From the NCBI RefSeq assembly GCF_905171765.1, contig NC_053390.1, forward strand, positions 591,195,793-591,259,792: a stretch of DNA of 64,000 nucleotides, in the 5' to 3' direction. The position numbers and the translations under genes were made by a program. Positions within the stretch are counted from its first letter, which is position 1. Each line of letters starts with the position of its first letter. The notes under the pieces are model-generated. The model was not told the DNA's origin. It was given only the letters and a program-made list of their open reading frames with translations, and ran no database searches. Source of the stretch: Bufo bufo. Its lineage: Eukaryota > Chordata > Amphibia > Anura > Bufonidae. Of the stretch, positions 20,340 to 29,990 are shown piece after piece.

Positions 20340-22054
20340 TGTCAGAACTATTGGGTATAAATAAAGTCCATAGGTATAAGGCCTATATAAGATGTCTGAA
20401 CATGAACCTAAAGAACAACCATTTTGTCTTATTTTAAGAGGGCAGAGTGAGTTCAAGATTTTAACTTGGAATTACTAACCTAAGATTAACAATCTGTACC
20501 AAGGTGTTTACCCAAGTCTGTTTTTAGTAATTGCCTAGATAAGACAATGTATTAGACATATGCTGAGTCTTGATGATTTTCAGTGTATAGAAAGACTCTA
20601 ATCTTTCTTTGGGGTTTTTATATTAAGCAATGTATGAGTAGATTGATTTTATATCATCAATTTAAATACGTGTGTTGTACTGTATATATAAGAGTGTGGT
20701 CCTTATAGATATATTCAGTTTTAAGGTTAGAAATTACTCTGTCATTTTTTTGTAGAATTTCTCTCAGTGTGAAACTCAAGTAAATTATTTATTTGCTTGA
20801 GGTTTTCTTGTATGGAGAAATGTGTACACAGGTGACCATAAACAAACCTTGTCTTTTCCCCAGAACAATGACTTGAGTATGGTCATGTGTATCTTGATTT
20901 AATTAGGTCTGGTCAAAAGATTAAGGGATATGCGAGGTGTTTGACCAGATACAAAAGTCATTGTCTATTCAAGATCTCCTCAAGGTTGTGTCTGAAACCT
21001 TAGTTAAAGTGTATCATTAGTAAATGAATAAGAGAACCAATAATATGCCTTGATTTTGTATGGAGTACTAGTGCCATCTAGTGTTAGGGTAGCCTAAAGA
21101 TCTCGGGTGCATTTTCCCTAGAGGGAGGTTCTATTGGTTATAAGTGAGGTCACTAGTTAATGATAAAACTTGGCCAAGCCCTTTCTTAGATAGGATAAAA
21201 AGATGGTCTGGGCTGACAGAAGAGATCCATCCAGCCATCCATCTATCTATCTCTGGAGCTCTCTCTCTAACTATCATCATCAAGGGACGATCATTAAGGG
21301 AAAAGACCAGATCCAGCCCTGACCACCTTTTCAGTCATTGGAGGCAGCCATCTTAGAACCATTGAAACTGATTTCTGCTAGCTGACATTTTGGGTATAGT
21401 ATAACCTTACCTATATTTTATAGGATAATTAATTAATATAATACATATCTATATATATTCAATTAACCATACCTTGCGTATAGTATCTGTTTTGGAATAA
21501 GATTGGGGTGTACCTGCAGCATCATCCTGAAAATTAATCCAATACAGGGAGATTAAAAATATACTGGTGAAAACACGGTATTATCTCCAAGGAACTGAAT
21601 TCAGTTCTAGACCGGTACGGTTGATTATATATGTATAAATATCTGTATAGATAAAAGATAAACCATATTTGGGTTTAATCGGACATTTGTCGGCTGAGAG
21701 AAATCAAGTACTAAATTGATTTAAATATAATTGAGGGGTATCATTATAAGAAGGCATAATTGTGTAGATATATATTCCTAATTATTTTTGACTTTCTCAC
21801 TATTTGCATATCATTGATTGAATTTTATTATCACCAATTTTATTATATATATTATTTTGTACTAAAATTTGTATTAATAAATTACATATATACTTTGTTT
21901 GTAACTGGGTTTTGTCTTCAATTCAACGCAGATCACGAGCTTGTTTAAGCTTGATATTTATGATAATAAATTATAATCTCCTTCATTATAGATTTTAATT
22001 TATTCACATAAATAATATAGACTGTCAATCGGAGACAGCATAAATATTCCGACA
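20340..22054 (+). repeat. 3' LTR of the gag-env element
   Basis: About 1.715 kb and collinear with the 5' LTR. Differences seen include GATGTCTG for GATATCTG near the start, GTGCCATC for GTGTCATC, a 2-bp indel near the TATA-like box, and TATACTTTG for TATATTTTG near the end. This corresponds to roughly 99% identity by eye. Confidence 0.9.
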
Positions 22055-22084
22055 GATCTGGTCTCTGGCTGCAGTCTGGCTCTT

Positions 22085-22575
22085 GGTCTGGCTCTGGGGA
22101 CTCCCTTGTCACTCTCTTCTCCCTCCCTCCCTCCCTTGTCACTCTCATTCCAGCCCCCCCCTCCCTTGTCACTCTCATTCCAGCCCCCCCCCTCCCTTGT
22201 CACTCTCATTCCAGCCCCCCCTCCCTTGTCACTCTCATTCCAGCCCCCTCTCCCTTGTCACTCTCATTCCAGCCCCCCCCTCCCTTGTCACTCATTTTAC
22301 CCCCCTCCCTTGTCACTCTCATTTTACCCTCCCCTCCCTTGTCACTCTCATTGCAGCCCCCCCTTGTCACTCTCATTGCAGCCCCCCCCTTGTCACTCTC
22401 ATTGCAGCCCCCCCTTGTCACTCTCATTGCAGCCCCCCCCTTGTCACTCTCATTGCAGCCCCCCCCTTGTCACTCTCATTGCAGCCCCCCCCCCTTGTCA
22501 CTCTCATTGCAGCCCCCCCCTTGTCACTCTCATTGCAGCCCCCCCTTGTCACTCTCATTGCAGCCCCCCCCCTCA
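22085..22575. repeat. C-rich minisatellite, CCCCCTTGTCACTCTCATTGCAG-type unit
   Basis: Around 19 units of 22-30 bp, each with TTGTCACTCTCATT followed by a C run of variable length. Units in the first part read CATTCCAGC or CATTTTAC; later ones read CATTGCAGC. Long open frames on both strands come only from the repeat. The array belongs to the hAT-like element. Confidence 0.95.
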
Positions 22576-22587
22576 CCTCTAATGTAG

Positions 22588-22735
22588 CGTGGCCGAGCTC
22601 TGTTTGGTCCGCGGTACAGGAGCTTTTGTTTCCTGTACCCGGCCGGACTGACACTAAGTGAGCACTTCCTGTCAGTCCGGCCGGGTACAGGAAACAAAAG
22701 CTCCTGTACCGCGGACCGAACAGAGCTCGGCCACG
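22588..22735. repeat. 148-bp GC-rich hairpin
   Basis: Two 65-bp arms, CGTGGCCGAGCTCTG... and its inverse, flank an 18-bp loop (ACTAAGTGAGCACTTCCT region) with only about one mismatch (TTTGGTCC against GGACCGAA). It sits directly after the minisatellite inside the hAT-like element and could form a stable cruciform or RNA hairpin. Confidence 0.93.
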
Positions 22736-22993
22736 GACAGCACAGAGCAGACACAGAATGACAGCAGGCGCAGGCTGGCTGCGCAGCACTGAGCCGGCGG
22801 CCGGAGATTCTTTAGAGCGGCAAGCGCTCAGCCGCTCAGGAGGCGCAGCATGAGGGGCGCCGCCAGCCGGCCGGACTTATATAACCAACTTTTCTTTTTT
22901 TTTTTTCTTTTTTTTTACACTGCAACGGGCGCCCCCTGCTAAATGGCGCCCTAGGCGACTGCCTAAGTCGCCTTACTGGTGGCGCCGGCCCTG
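22736..22993. other. right end of the hAT-like element
   Basis: GC-rich sequence, a T-rich run (22888-22917) and the end segment GGCGCCCTAGGCGACTG...GGCGCCGGCCCTG. No gene. Confidence 0.7.
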
Positions 22994-23039
22994 TATGTAC
23001 CGAATTACGCAGTGGTGAAATTTTTTATTTCAAAGCAAA

Positions 23040-23297
23040 CTCCACTGCTCTGTATCTCTTGTGAAGTCAATGTCTCCAACTATGCCCCTTGCGCGATTTA
23101 CACGAAATACATTATTTTCATGTAGAGATCCAATAATTATGTTGGAGGCATGTAGTATATACAAGCCATGTGCGATCCCTCTCATCACTCTCACGCTGTT
23201 CTGCACCTGGTTTGCCTGGGCGAATGGAGTCACACAGGGGAGGAACTGCTCCGTGTCCTTCATTAAGAAATCGAATCCTGGCTTTCTCGGCAACAAC
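23040..23297 (-). pseudogene. STK31-like kinase-domain fragment
   Basis: An 88-residue open frame on the minus strand reads like a piece of a protein-kinase C-lobe: a helix, then GLYILHASNIIIGSLHENNVF in place of the usual HRD loop, then GIVGDIDFT in place of DFG. A non-canonical HGSLH-type loop followed by GIVGDFDFT is what I recall of the testis tudor/kinase protein STK31, so that is the best guess. It has no upstream or downstream continuation and is bounded by repeat DNA and a decayed hAT, so it is a fragment, probably from a retrocopy. Confidence 0.5.
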
Positions 23298-23309
23298 TCA
23301 AAATTGGAA

Positions 23310-23790
23310 ACTTTGCATGCACTTCAGCCACTCCGCAAAGCACGCCCTCCTTGAACTGCAGCAGCAGAACGGCATCCCCCAACATAGGCTTATATGTGAC
23401 ATTTCCAACTGTTGGCATTCCACCCTCCATATGTTGGACCGACTGTACGATTGTTGGACCGACTTTAAGAACAGAAAAAGGCCATCAACAATTTCATGAT
23501 GATCCAAGCGGACAGGAGTAGTCCTGTGTGTAACTTCTATGTCAGCCAGTGGCAGCTCATGCGTGACACCTGCCGTTTGCTCAGGCCCTTTGAGGAGGCT
23601 ACGTTATTTGTCACTCACAAGGACTAGGGGATGAACGATGTCATTCCACTGCTTCATGTCCTGGAATAGATGCTGGTAAATCTGGCTGGTCAGGGGACTG
23701 CAGACGTGGTGCATAGAAAGATGGGGGCAGAGTTTGACACATTTGTCTGTCAATATCTCTGCTTAAAGTCAGTGAACGGGAACATCATTT
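23310..23790 (+). pseudogene. decayed hAT transposase fragment
   Basis: Pieces in shifting frames match the transposase at 4275-7736: HRLICDISNCWHSTLHMLDRL corresponds to its HRLICDVPTRWNSTLHMLDRL segment. Then come WQLMRDTCRLLRPFEEAT and GMNDVIPLLHVLE. In-frame stops and frameshifts are frequent. It represents part of the catalytic core only. Confidence 0.75.
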
Positions 23791-23802
23791 ATCGCAAGGA
23801 TA

Positions 23803-24353
23803 TGCAAACACCAACCGATGAGTTGTTAACCCCCAGAAGTAGGTCATCGGCACGAAGGAGCTGTCATTTTCACAGCCCGAGGTATACTCACGGAATCTTG
23901 ACCTCTGCACGTCGACGGTCTGCATTGCGAAGCTTGTCTAAAAGAAAAATCCCGCAGTGCACCCCCTTTTAGGAAACTCTTGATCCAGCACAGGCTGCTT
24001 TGCTGTGTACAGCATGACACCGATGTATAATTTCTTATATACCAGACTGAAAGAGTTTTCCAAGCACCTGTCTGCCCACATAGCTGCCGAGAAGCAGAAG
24101 GGTCTTGCCATTAAAGTGGGGTCAGAGCTGAACCTAAAAGCCAAATTTTCCTGTTTACCTGGACTCAAAGGAAAGGACGGAGATTTACTGGCTGTGCTCA
24201 TACAGATTTCATCCAAGCTTCCACTCACCAAGGCAAGCACAGAGGACCGGATTGTGTGGACAAGTTGGTTCTGCGGGATGTACACAGAGGATGATCTATT
24301 GGATCTATTGGAGATGTTACCAAAGACATTTACTTGCCTCCCGCTCTTCCTGT
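23803..24353 (+). pseudogene. CENPL: CENPL processed pseudogene, 5' part
   Basis: CENP-L is a subunit of the constitutive centromere network that partners CENP-N at the kinetochore. Here an Arg/Ser-rich N-terminus ends in KRKIPQC near 23945. After a stop and frameshift the frame continues with LYSMTPMYNFLYTRLKE, AEKQKGLAIKVG, WTSWFCGMY and FTCLPLFL, all in the order of CENP-L. No introns are seen and the reading frame is broken, which indicates a retrotransposed copy. The segment is cut at CTGT by the LTR element at 24354 and resumes at 29368. The start at 23803 is the first plausible ATG and is uncertain. Confidence 0.85.
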
Positions 24354-24950
24354 TGTAGGGGTTTAGCTCTTCTCCGGGGGTGATTCACACAAATATCGTC
24401 GCCAGACACCAAGTTTCTGGTCCAAACATCACTTTATTTGGCTCCTCAGCAATCCAAACATAAAAGGTACAAAATAAACACCTGCCCGGCTGGGCTCTAA
24501 CTAAACATATAATATCCTGACTCACCTAAAGTCACAGTTCACACCCTGTGAACACATGCGGCTTTCTGAGCCAATGTCCCACAGCCTCCTGGCTGTACAG
24601 AGCACAGTCCGCCCACTGTCTCCAGTTCAGTATTTCTTGTGGGGGATTGGGGCTCAGTAGTCTGCCTGACTATGGCCCTGCGACCCTCCCAGGTGTCGCT
24701 GCGTCCCCCAACTCCAGGCTATCTCCCAGCCTTGTGGTCCCTCAGCCTTGCCCAGCTGAGACCACAAAGACAGAGCCTCCAGGCCTCTGTCCACAGGAAA
24801 CACACTACCCCCTTTCTGACACTCTGGGAGGTGCCTTATGCCAGGCTGACTACCTCCAGCTTCTCTCACCTGTGGTGGAACAGGGGTGTGGACCACACTA
24901 TCCACCCATTCCTTGCCTCTAACCTGAGTGAGACCTGTCACTGTCTCACA
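24354..24950 (-). repeat. LTR (3' LTR with respect to the minus-strand genes)
   Basis: 597 bp. Read on the minus strand it starts TGTGAGACAGTGACAGG and ends AGCTAAACCCCTACA. A polyadenylation signal (AATAAA in CCAAATAAAGTG) lies about 100 bp before that end. Confidence 0.92.
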
Positions 24951-26110
24951 TATCCCCCTCCTTTGTTCAAGCCCGTGAGGGTGAACACCTGCATAACCAC
25001 GGGAGGCTGGTGAGAGGGTATCGACCTGGCCTGGACGTGGGGAACAGCCACCCACCCTGCTCTTTGGCTGCTCCCAATAAGAACCAGCCCAGATTGGCTT
25101 TACAGCCACACTAAGTAACCCAGTGTCAGCGAGCACTAGCTGCCGCTGACACAGAAAATTACCGGTTCTTATTTCACCGAGGCCAGGAACCTCGGTGACA
25201 CGTACCTTCCCTTTGTTCTGCCAGACCCATGCCAGCAGAGCTTGGTTCATCACCAAAACCAACATCTTGCCTAACAGAAACTGCCTAAAGGCCTCATGTG
25301 CCCATCTCATGGCCAGATACTCTTTTCTTACTCTTTCCCGAGAGATGATGATGCGCTGTCGTATATTTTGATCTCTCTCTCTTTTTAGATCCTCTGGCTC
25401 TTGTACATGTGCCTCACGTCCTTTCTTGGACTGCTGCAGCTCTTGCCTGAACTGTTCCCAGTCATAGTCATATCCCGACACTTTCTCCTTTGCTTTGCAG
25501 GGCTCCTTCAGCAGAGCATGCTTGCCCCTACTCGCTTCTTTTACGTGCATCTGGGTCACTTCTTCCTTCTTTCCAACAGTAGTTACTCCAGCTACTATGA
25601 CAGTTTTAGAGACCTCTGCTTCTTTAGCGGCTTTTTCCACTTCGGCCGCGGCTCCCTTTGGCTTAACTTTGGTCTCTGTAGAACCTGGGGACTTCATGTC
25701 AACCAGCATATCGGCCTTAACTTTTTCAGTCTTTGTCTTCTTGAAGTCTCCAGTCTCTTTGACCGCCTTCTCATCCTTCTCAGACATGGCACCATAAACT
25801 TGCCCTGTTAACCCCTCCCCCTCTTTCTCATCGAGGCAGGAGGCACCAGGGTCTTCAGCAGACTCCTCGTCTTCTGTCATTTTCTCTAGAGGCTCACCAA
25901 GGACCCTGTTCTCATTTTGTGGAGGAGTCAAGAGATACAGCCCATCGTAATAGCCCGGATCCGAAAACTGATCGTTCACCTCCTCGTACTTCTTCCCCAG
26001 CAGGCTGCTGGCTATTTGGAAGGCCTTGTATGCAGAGGGGACGTCTTCCAGGCCTAGGCTACACGCTACCACGGGTCTGAGGTCTTCGGCATCCACATAA
26101 CCCCCCATCA
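24654..26110 (-). pseudogene. second ORF of LTR copy 1 (frameshifted tail of the coiled-coil protein)
   Basis: This frame continues the main ORF after a one-base shift at a run of six G (about 26101-26106 on the plus strand). It is rich in Lys, Glu and Ala and contains PSAYKAFQIASSLLGKKYEE, which matches [20 protein letters not shown] in the element at 32997. A Lys/Ala-rich region and a basic tail follow. The open frame runs on into the LTR to 24654, probably by chance after the true end. The same frame is also open upstream to 26288, antiphase to the main ORF. No enzymatic motif is seen. I read it as the C-terminal half of one ancestral protein. Confidence 0.6.
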
Positions 26111-28602
26111 TCTGGTTTAGCAGAAGCATCTTCCATCTTCTCTGCCACAGCCAGCACCACAGTGCCACCCTCTCCAGTCCCATTTTTAACAGGCTCTGGC
26201 TTCTTGACATCTTCCAGAGAACTCTCCTCTTCAGGTTTCTCACCTTCCACCTGCTGTTTGAGAGCACACTTAGATTTCTCCAACTCATCTTTTAAGCTCA
26301 TGAGATTTTCATTCTCTGCTCTGAGTTGCTTGTTCAGCCTCTCCAATTCAGCATGCTCCTCAAGCGCTTTTTCCAGGGCTTTAGCCAAGGAGAGGGCCTT
26401 GGTCTCCTTTTCCCAAGCATCAGTCTCTGTTTGGTCACGTTTTTCACCATATCGAGCCGAGATGTATTTCTCTTCAGCTAGGAGCCAGTCACATTTCTCC
26501 TGTTTCTTCGCTGGATTAGACATAACTTGCTTCTGGTGGTCCAGGTCCACCATCAGATCATCCAATCCTCGCTGAAGTTTGTTCTTGGTTTTCTCCACCT
26601 TTTTGTATGTCACACCCTGTTTCTCCAGGCGCTGAACCACCAACTCCATGTTTTTCAGCAGTTTCTTTTCAGCTTTTTGCACAAGCTTGTGGGAAGTGCC
26701 CCGCTTTTTGGCCTCCGGTTCCAGCTGCTCCTTGCTCGGCTCTGCTGCAGCAGATGTAGGAGTATCACCATTCTCTTTCTGGCTCTCCTTCTTTGCCCTT
26801 TCTGAAGCCTTCTTCAGTTGCTCTGTGAAGACAGCTAGTCCCGTCTCTAACGTTTCTAGGGAGCGTGAGGAGAGAGCGAGATCATCCTCCTGTTTGCAGC
26901 TGTACTGTCGTGTCAGGTCACCTACAACTGTCTGGATATGGGCTTCAGACCCTAGGCTGACGTCACCCGACTTAATTCTCATCTCGTCAGATATAACTGT
27001 CTGGTCACTACTAGTAACCACCTTTGTTTCACAGGACCTTGACATGGTAGCTTCACTCTCTGGGTTGCTATCGGTCACAGCACATACGTCACCTATACCG
27101 CTCGTGTCATTATTAATTCTGACCTCTAGGGGCACCGATGAGCTAATCCCCACCTGGGACACTTCCTTAGTAACCAACCAACATTGTGGAGACTGCATTT
27201 CCACCTCTGGTACGTGCGGTACACCCTCTAACCCCATCATATTCTCCTGCACCTTCAAACACTGAGCTGTAGCTGGGCTTTGCTCCACACTAGTTATAGG
27301 CATGTCTTCAAACTTTTTGATTACGTCATATCGCGCTTCATGAAACATAGCAGATGCAGAAAATAAAGTTTTATCATCATTTACATTTTTACCACCAGGG
27401 GGCGCTTCTCCCCTGACCACAACCTGCAACGGAAAAGTTATATCACTGTCACCACATATTTCATATGACATCATATTTTCCTTATGCATTTCCGCACTTT
27501 TGTTACCATCACTTTGCACTTGACCAGCACCATTGTTTCCAATGGTCAATATTCTTTCCCCATGCAGGTCAAAGTGCAGCTCCCTTAGATCCTCACTTAA
27601 AGGGACAGGTACAGGTTCTGCAGGAGTTTCGTCACTATCTGCAGAAGTGTCTACCTTACCCCACAGCAACAAACCGATATCACGGCCCAACACTCCCTCA
27701 TGCATGAGCGTATCTGTAACATCAAATTCATCAGTCTCTGTTCTCATTGGAGTCTCACGCTCAGTGAAAATCAGCGGATAGTCCTTATCCGCACGACTGT
27801 CCAGCACCTTTAATATTTCACCAGTCTCAGGTTTGAATATTGTGCTATCTCTTACCCGGGCTAGCATGGGATCCCGGATCCTTGTCATCCCAAAACTAGC
27901 TTTGGTCATGGGCAACTGAGGTAACACAGAAACCTTCTCCCCTGTAGATTTCTGCGAGGGAGCAATCACAGCAGGCTTGTCCGCCTGTCCAGACACAGAC
28001 TTATTACCTACCGGCCCAGCAGGTATCCCCTGCCGCCGGCTCACTGTAACTGGGTCTGCCACATAGTTAGTAACAGGAACAGTCTTACCCTTTGTAATCA
28101 ACCATTCTGGTAAAGCAGTGACATTCTCTCCCGCGGACTCATCAAGGTTGTGGTTGCTCCTAGCAACAGCTTTACTGCACCTCCGCACTTCCTCTCTAGG
28201 ACTCCGGACACAGTCGCAGGGAAGATATGCACTCCTGAGAACCGCGCCGCTCTCCACCTCTTTGTCTTCCCGACGGTTGCCCTTGGCAACGGCATATCTT
28301 TGCCTTTTATCAGGAACTCCGCTCCACAACTGCCCAAACAATGGAAAGTCCTTGCCCAGTACAAATTCCACTTCCAGTGTCTCACATTTTAACAGCTCCC
28401 ATTGCACAGAGCCACAGTCCGTCACAAAGGTCAGTGACACCGTAGTTTTTGTCTCTGGCCCCCTTGTTACAAAGTCCAGAATATTAGGCAGGACCCGAGA
28501 CAGTTGCTGGCGGGAGTCTAGACTGACCCCCAGCGGGATTCCGCCGATCACTAACTCGCAGGATTTCTCCCACGGGCTATACCATTTTGCAGCCATTTCC
28601 AC
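26059..28602 (-). CDS. long element-encoded protein: retropepsin-like start, coiled-coil tail
   Basis: An 847-residue ORF fills most of copy 1. Residues 15-90 resemble a retroviral-type aspartic protease: [14 protein letters not shown] occupies the place of the active-site loop and VLGKDFPLF matches the usual ILGRDFPLF strand. The catalytic Asp-Ser/Thr-Gly is changed to Asp-Ser-Arg, so protease activity is unlikely. The middle (100-580) is acidic and Ser/Thr/Val-rich with no known domain. The end (about 590-820) is a Lys/Glu-rich coiled coil with [15 protein letters not shown]. Reverse transcriptase is absent. The middle and tail match the ORF at 33735. The function is unknown; it may be a filler or particle protein of a non-autonomous family. 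The start Met at 28602 follows the LTR by about 165 bp. Confidence 0.7.
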   Translation of the reverse strand: MEMAAKWYSPWEKSCELVIGGIPLGVSLDSRQQLSRVLPNILDFVTRGPETKTTVSLTFVTDCGSVQWELLKCETLEVEFVLGKDFPLFGQLWSGVPDKRQRYAVAKGNRREDKEVESGAVLRSAYLPCDCVRSPREEVRRCSKAVARSNHNLDESAGENVTALPEWLITKGKTVPVTNYVADPVTVSRRQGIPAGPVGNKSVSGQADKPAVIAPSQKSTGEKVSVLPQLPMTKASFGMTRIRDPMLARVRDSTIFKPETGEILKVLDSRADKDYPLIFTERETPMRTETDEFDVTDTLMHEGVLGRDIGLLLWGKVDTSADSDETPAEPVPVPLSEDLRELHFDLHGERILTIGNNGAGQVQSDGNKSAEMHKENMMSYEICGDSDITFPLQVVVRGEAPPGGKNVNDDKTLFSASAMFHEARYDVIKKFEDMPITSVEQSPATAQCLKVQENMMGLEGVPHVPEVEMQSPQCWLVTKEVSQVGISSSVPLEVRINNDTSGIGDVCAVTDSNPESEATMSRSCETKVVTSSDQTVISDEMRIKSGDVSLGSEAHIQTVVGDLTRQYSCKQEDDLALSSRSLETLETGLAVFTEQLKKASERAKKESQKENGDTPTSAAAEPSKEQLEPEAKKRGTSHKLVQKAEKKLLKNMELVVQRLEKQGVTYKKVEKTKNKLQRGLDDLMVDLDHQKQVMSNPAKKQEKCDWLLAEEKYISARYGEKRDQTETDAWEKETKALSLAKALEKALEEHAELERLNKQLRAENENLMSLKDELEKSKCALKQQVEGEKPEEESSLEDVKKPEPVKNGTGEGGTVVLAVAEKMEDASAKPDDGGLCGCRRPQTRGSV

Positions 28603-28766
28603 TGCTCAGTCTCTTGTACTGGGCTTCTGGCCCTTTAAATCCTGCACTGTTTGCACCACAGAAAAAAAAAGTCCAGTTTAACACCAGCAGTCTCTGCTCT
28701 GCAAACTAGCAGGCTTCCAGCATTTTTACTTATCAGCAGGGACACCTGCCCGCATCAGACACTAAT

Positions 28767-29363
28767 TGTAGGGGTTTAGCTCTTCTCCGGGGGTGATTCA
28801 CACAAATATCGTCGCCAGACACCAAGTTTCTGGTCCAAACATCACTTTATTTGGCTTCTCAGCAATCCAAACATAAAAGGTACAAAATAAACACCTGCCC
28901 GGCTGGGCTCTAACTAAACATATAATATCCTGACTCACCTAAAGTCACAGTTCACACCCTGTGAACACATGCGGCTTTCTGAGCCAATGTCCCACAGCCT
29001 CCTGGCTGTACAGAGCACAGTACGCCCACTGTCTCCAGTTCAGTGTTTCTTGTGGGGGATTGGGGCTCAGTAGTCTGCCTGACTATGGCCCTGCGACCCT
29101 CCCAGGCGTCGCTGCGTCCCCCAACTCCAGGCTATCTCCCAGCCTTGTGGTCCCTCAGCCTTGCCCAGCTGAGACCACAAAGACAGAGCCTCCAGGCCTC
29201 TGTCCACAGGAAACACACTACCCCCTTTCTGACACTCTGGGAGGTGCCTTATGCCAGGCTGACTACCTCCAGCTTCTCTCACCTGTGGTGGAACAGGGGT
29301 GTGGACCACACTATCCACCCATTCCTTGCCTCTAACCTGAGTGAGACCTGTCACTGTCTCACA
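28767..29363 (-). repeat. LTR (5' LTR with respect to the minus-strand genes)
   Basis: 597 bp, almost identical to 24354-24950. On the minus strand, the sequence just inside it (ATTAGTGTCTGATGCGGGC, 28766 downward) resembles a degraded form of the primer-binding site in the sister element (33678-33695). Confidence 0.92.
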
Positions 29364-29990
29364 CTGTATAACGGCTCGAGGTGCTCACGGCTATCATGGG
29401 GACGCGGTTCCAAAGACTGTTGACTGTTGTTTTAGTAAGCTGGTGATCAGTTCTCAGGACTTTACGTGGCTAGCAGGGATGTAGACCGGGTATGACATGT
29501 CTGGATCAGTGTCGGCCACAGAGCTTGTTTTCTCTGTGCCCATCGAACCTCGCATGGAGATTTCTTATGCCATCCACGCAGAGGATTTCAAGACTTTATG
29601 GAATGATATTCATAAATCAAAGGACGAGGTCACGTTGGAGGAAGTGGACAATTTATTCCAATGTCTTTACTCGCATTTCTTCGGACACTTTAGAATCCAC
29701 TTATCAGCATCCCAGCTCGTCAAGCAATGAGCTGGAGTCAGCTTGTTTGCTGGACTTTCCTCCAGTTATCAGCCATATCCCCATACATTTCATGATCAAT
29801 ATGCATTACCATCGTGGTCACCCCTATACTAGTCATCAATCCATTCTTGTTGATGAAGCATTTTGTTTTTTTCAGTTTGTCTTTTAAATCTTGTGGTTTT
29901 GGTGCTTCTGTGTTGTATTTTATGTGTGTTAATGTCCTGTTTGTTAAATAAAGTTTTTTTTTTCTCCCCGGTTAAAAATAAATAAATAAA
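29364..29990 (+). pseudogene. CENPL: CENPL processed pseudogene, 3' part with tail
   Basis: Beyond the LTR element the CENP-L-like frame resumes. A frameshift just inside is followed by DAVPKTVDCCF, FTWLAGM, a TAG where Trp is expected, and then an uninterrupted stretch (29497-29730) with ISYAIHAEDFKTLWNDIHKS, EVTLEEVD and HFRIHLSASQLVK. The last exon of CENP-L is not recognisable; a stop follows at once, so the source transcript may have had another 3' exon. An AATAAA (29947-29952) and an A-rich end (29972-29990) fit reverse transcription of a polyadenylated mRNA. No intron is seen. Confidence 0.85.

Larger units (their letters stand above)
15672..22054 (+). mobile_element. LTR retroelement with gag-like and env-like ORFs, pol absent
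   Basis: Two 1.7-kb direct repeats (15672-17384 and 20340-22054) begin TGTCAG and end CCGACA. They are flanked by GATC on both sides (15668-15671 and 22055-22058), a 4-bp target duplication. The internal 2.95 kb holds a PBS-like site, a Gag-like ORF and an Env-like ORF. There is no protease, reverse transcriptase, RNase H or integrase. I see roughly a dozen differences between the LTRs, so the insertion looks young. The element probably moved using proteins from a full-length relative. Confidence 0.88.
15183..22993. mobile_element. hAT-like non-autonomous element, split by an LTR element
   Basis: The ends are CAGGGCCGGTGC and the inverse GGCGCCGGCCCTG, with CCGCCCTAGGC-type sequence inside both ends. 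An exact 8-bp duplication TATGTACC lies at 15175-15182 and 22994-23001, which points to the hAT superfamily. Without the 6.4-kb LTR insertion (15672-22054) the element is about 1.4 kb. It holds a MITE fragment, a minisatellite and a 148-bp hairpin, and no transposase, so it must have been moved by an enzyme supplied elsewhere. Confidence 0.85.
24354..29363 (-). mobile_element. non-autonomous LTR retrotransposon (copy 1)
   Basis: Two 597-bp direct repeats (24354-24950 and 28767-29363), TG...CA ended, are flanked by CTGT on both sides (24350-24353 and 29364-29367). The LTRs differ at only about four positions, so the insertion is recent. On the minus strand it carries a long ORF and a second ORF in another frame. 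I find no reverse transcriptase or integrase. It interrupts the CENPL pseudogene. It is related to the element at 32997-37978 by LTR end sequence (GAGCCCAGCCGGGCAGGTGT, CCAAATAAA) and by protein. Confidence 0.9.

Noticed and set aside
22083..22661. Pro/Leu/Ser-rich ORFs over the C-rich minisatellite on both strands
   Set aside because: Several frames are open because of the repeat itself, and no start context or homology is seen.
24005..24358. Functional CENPL gene
   Set aside because: Upstream stop and frameshift, an LTR insertion inside the coding region, a nonsense codon after it, lack of introns and an A-rich end all point to a processed pseudogene.
25401..28681. Plus-strand ORFs of 80-205 codons opposite the LTR copy 1 genes
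   Set aside because: Antisense shadows of the minus-strand coiled-coil ORF; composition mirrors it.
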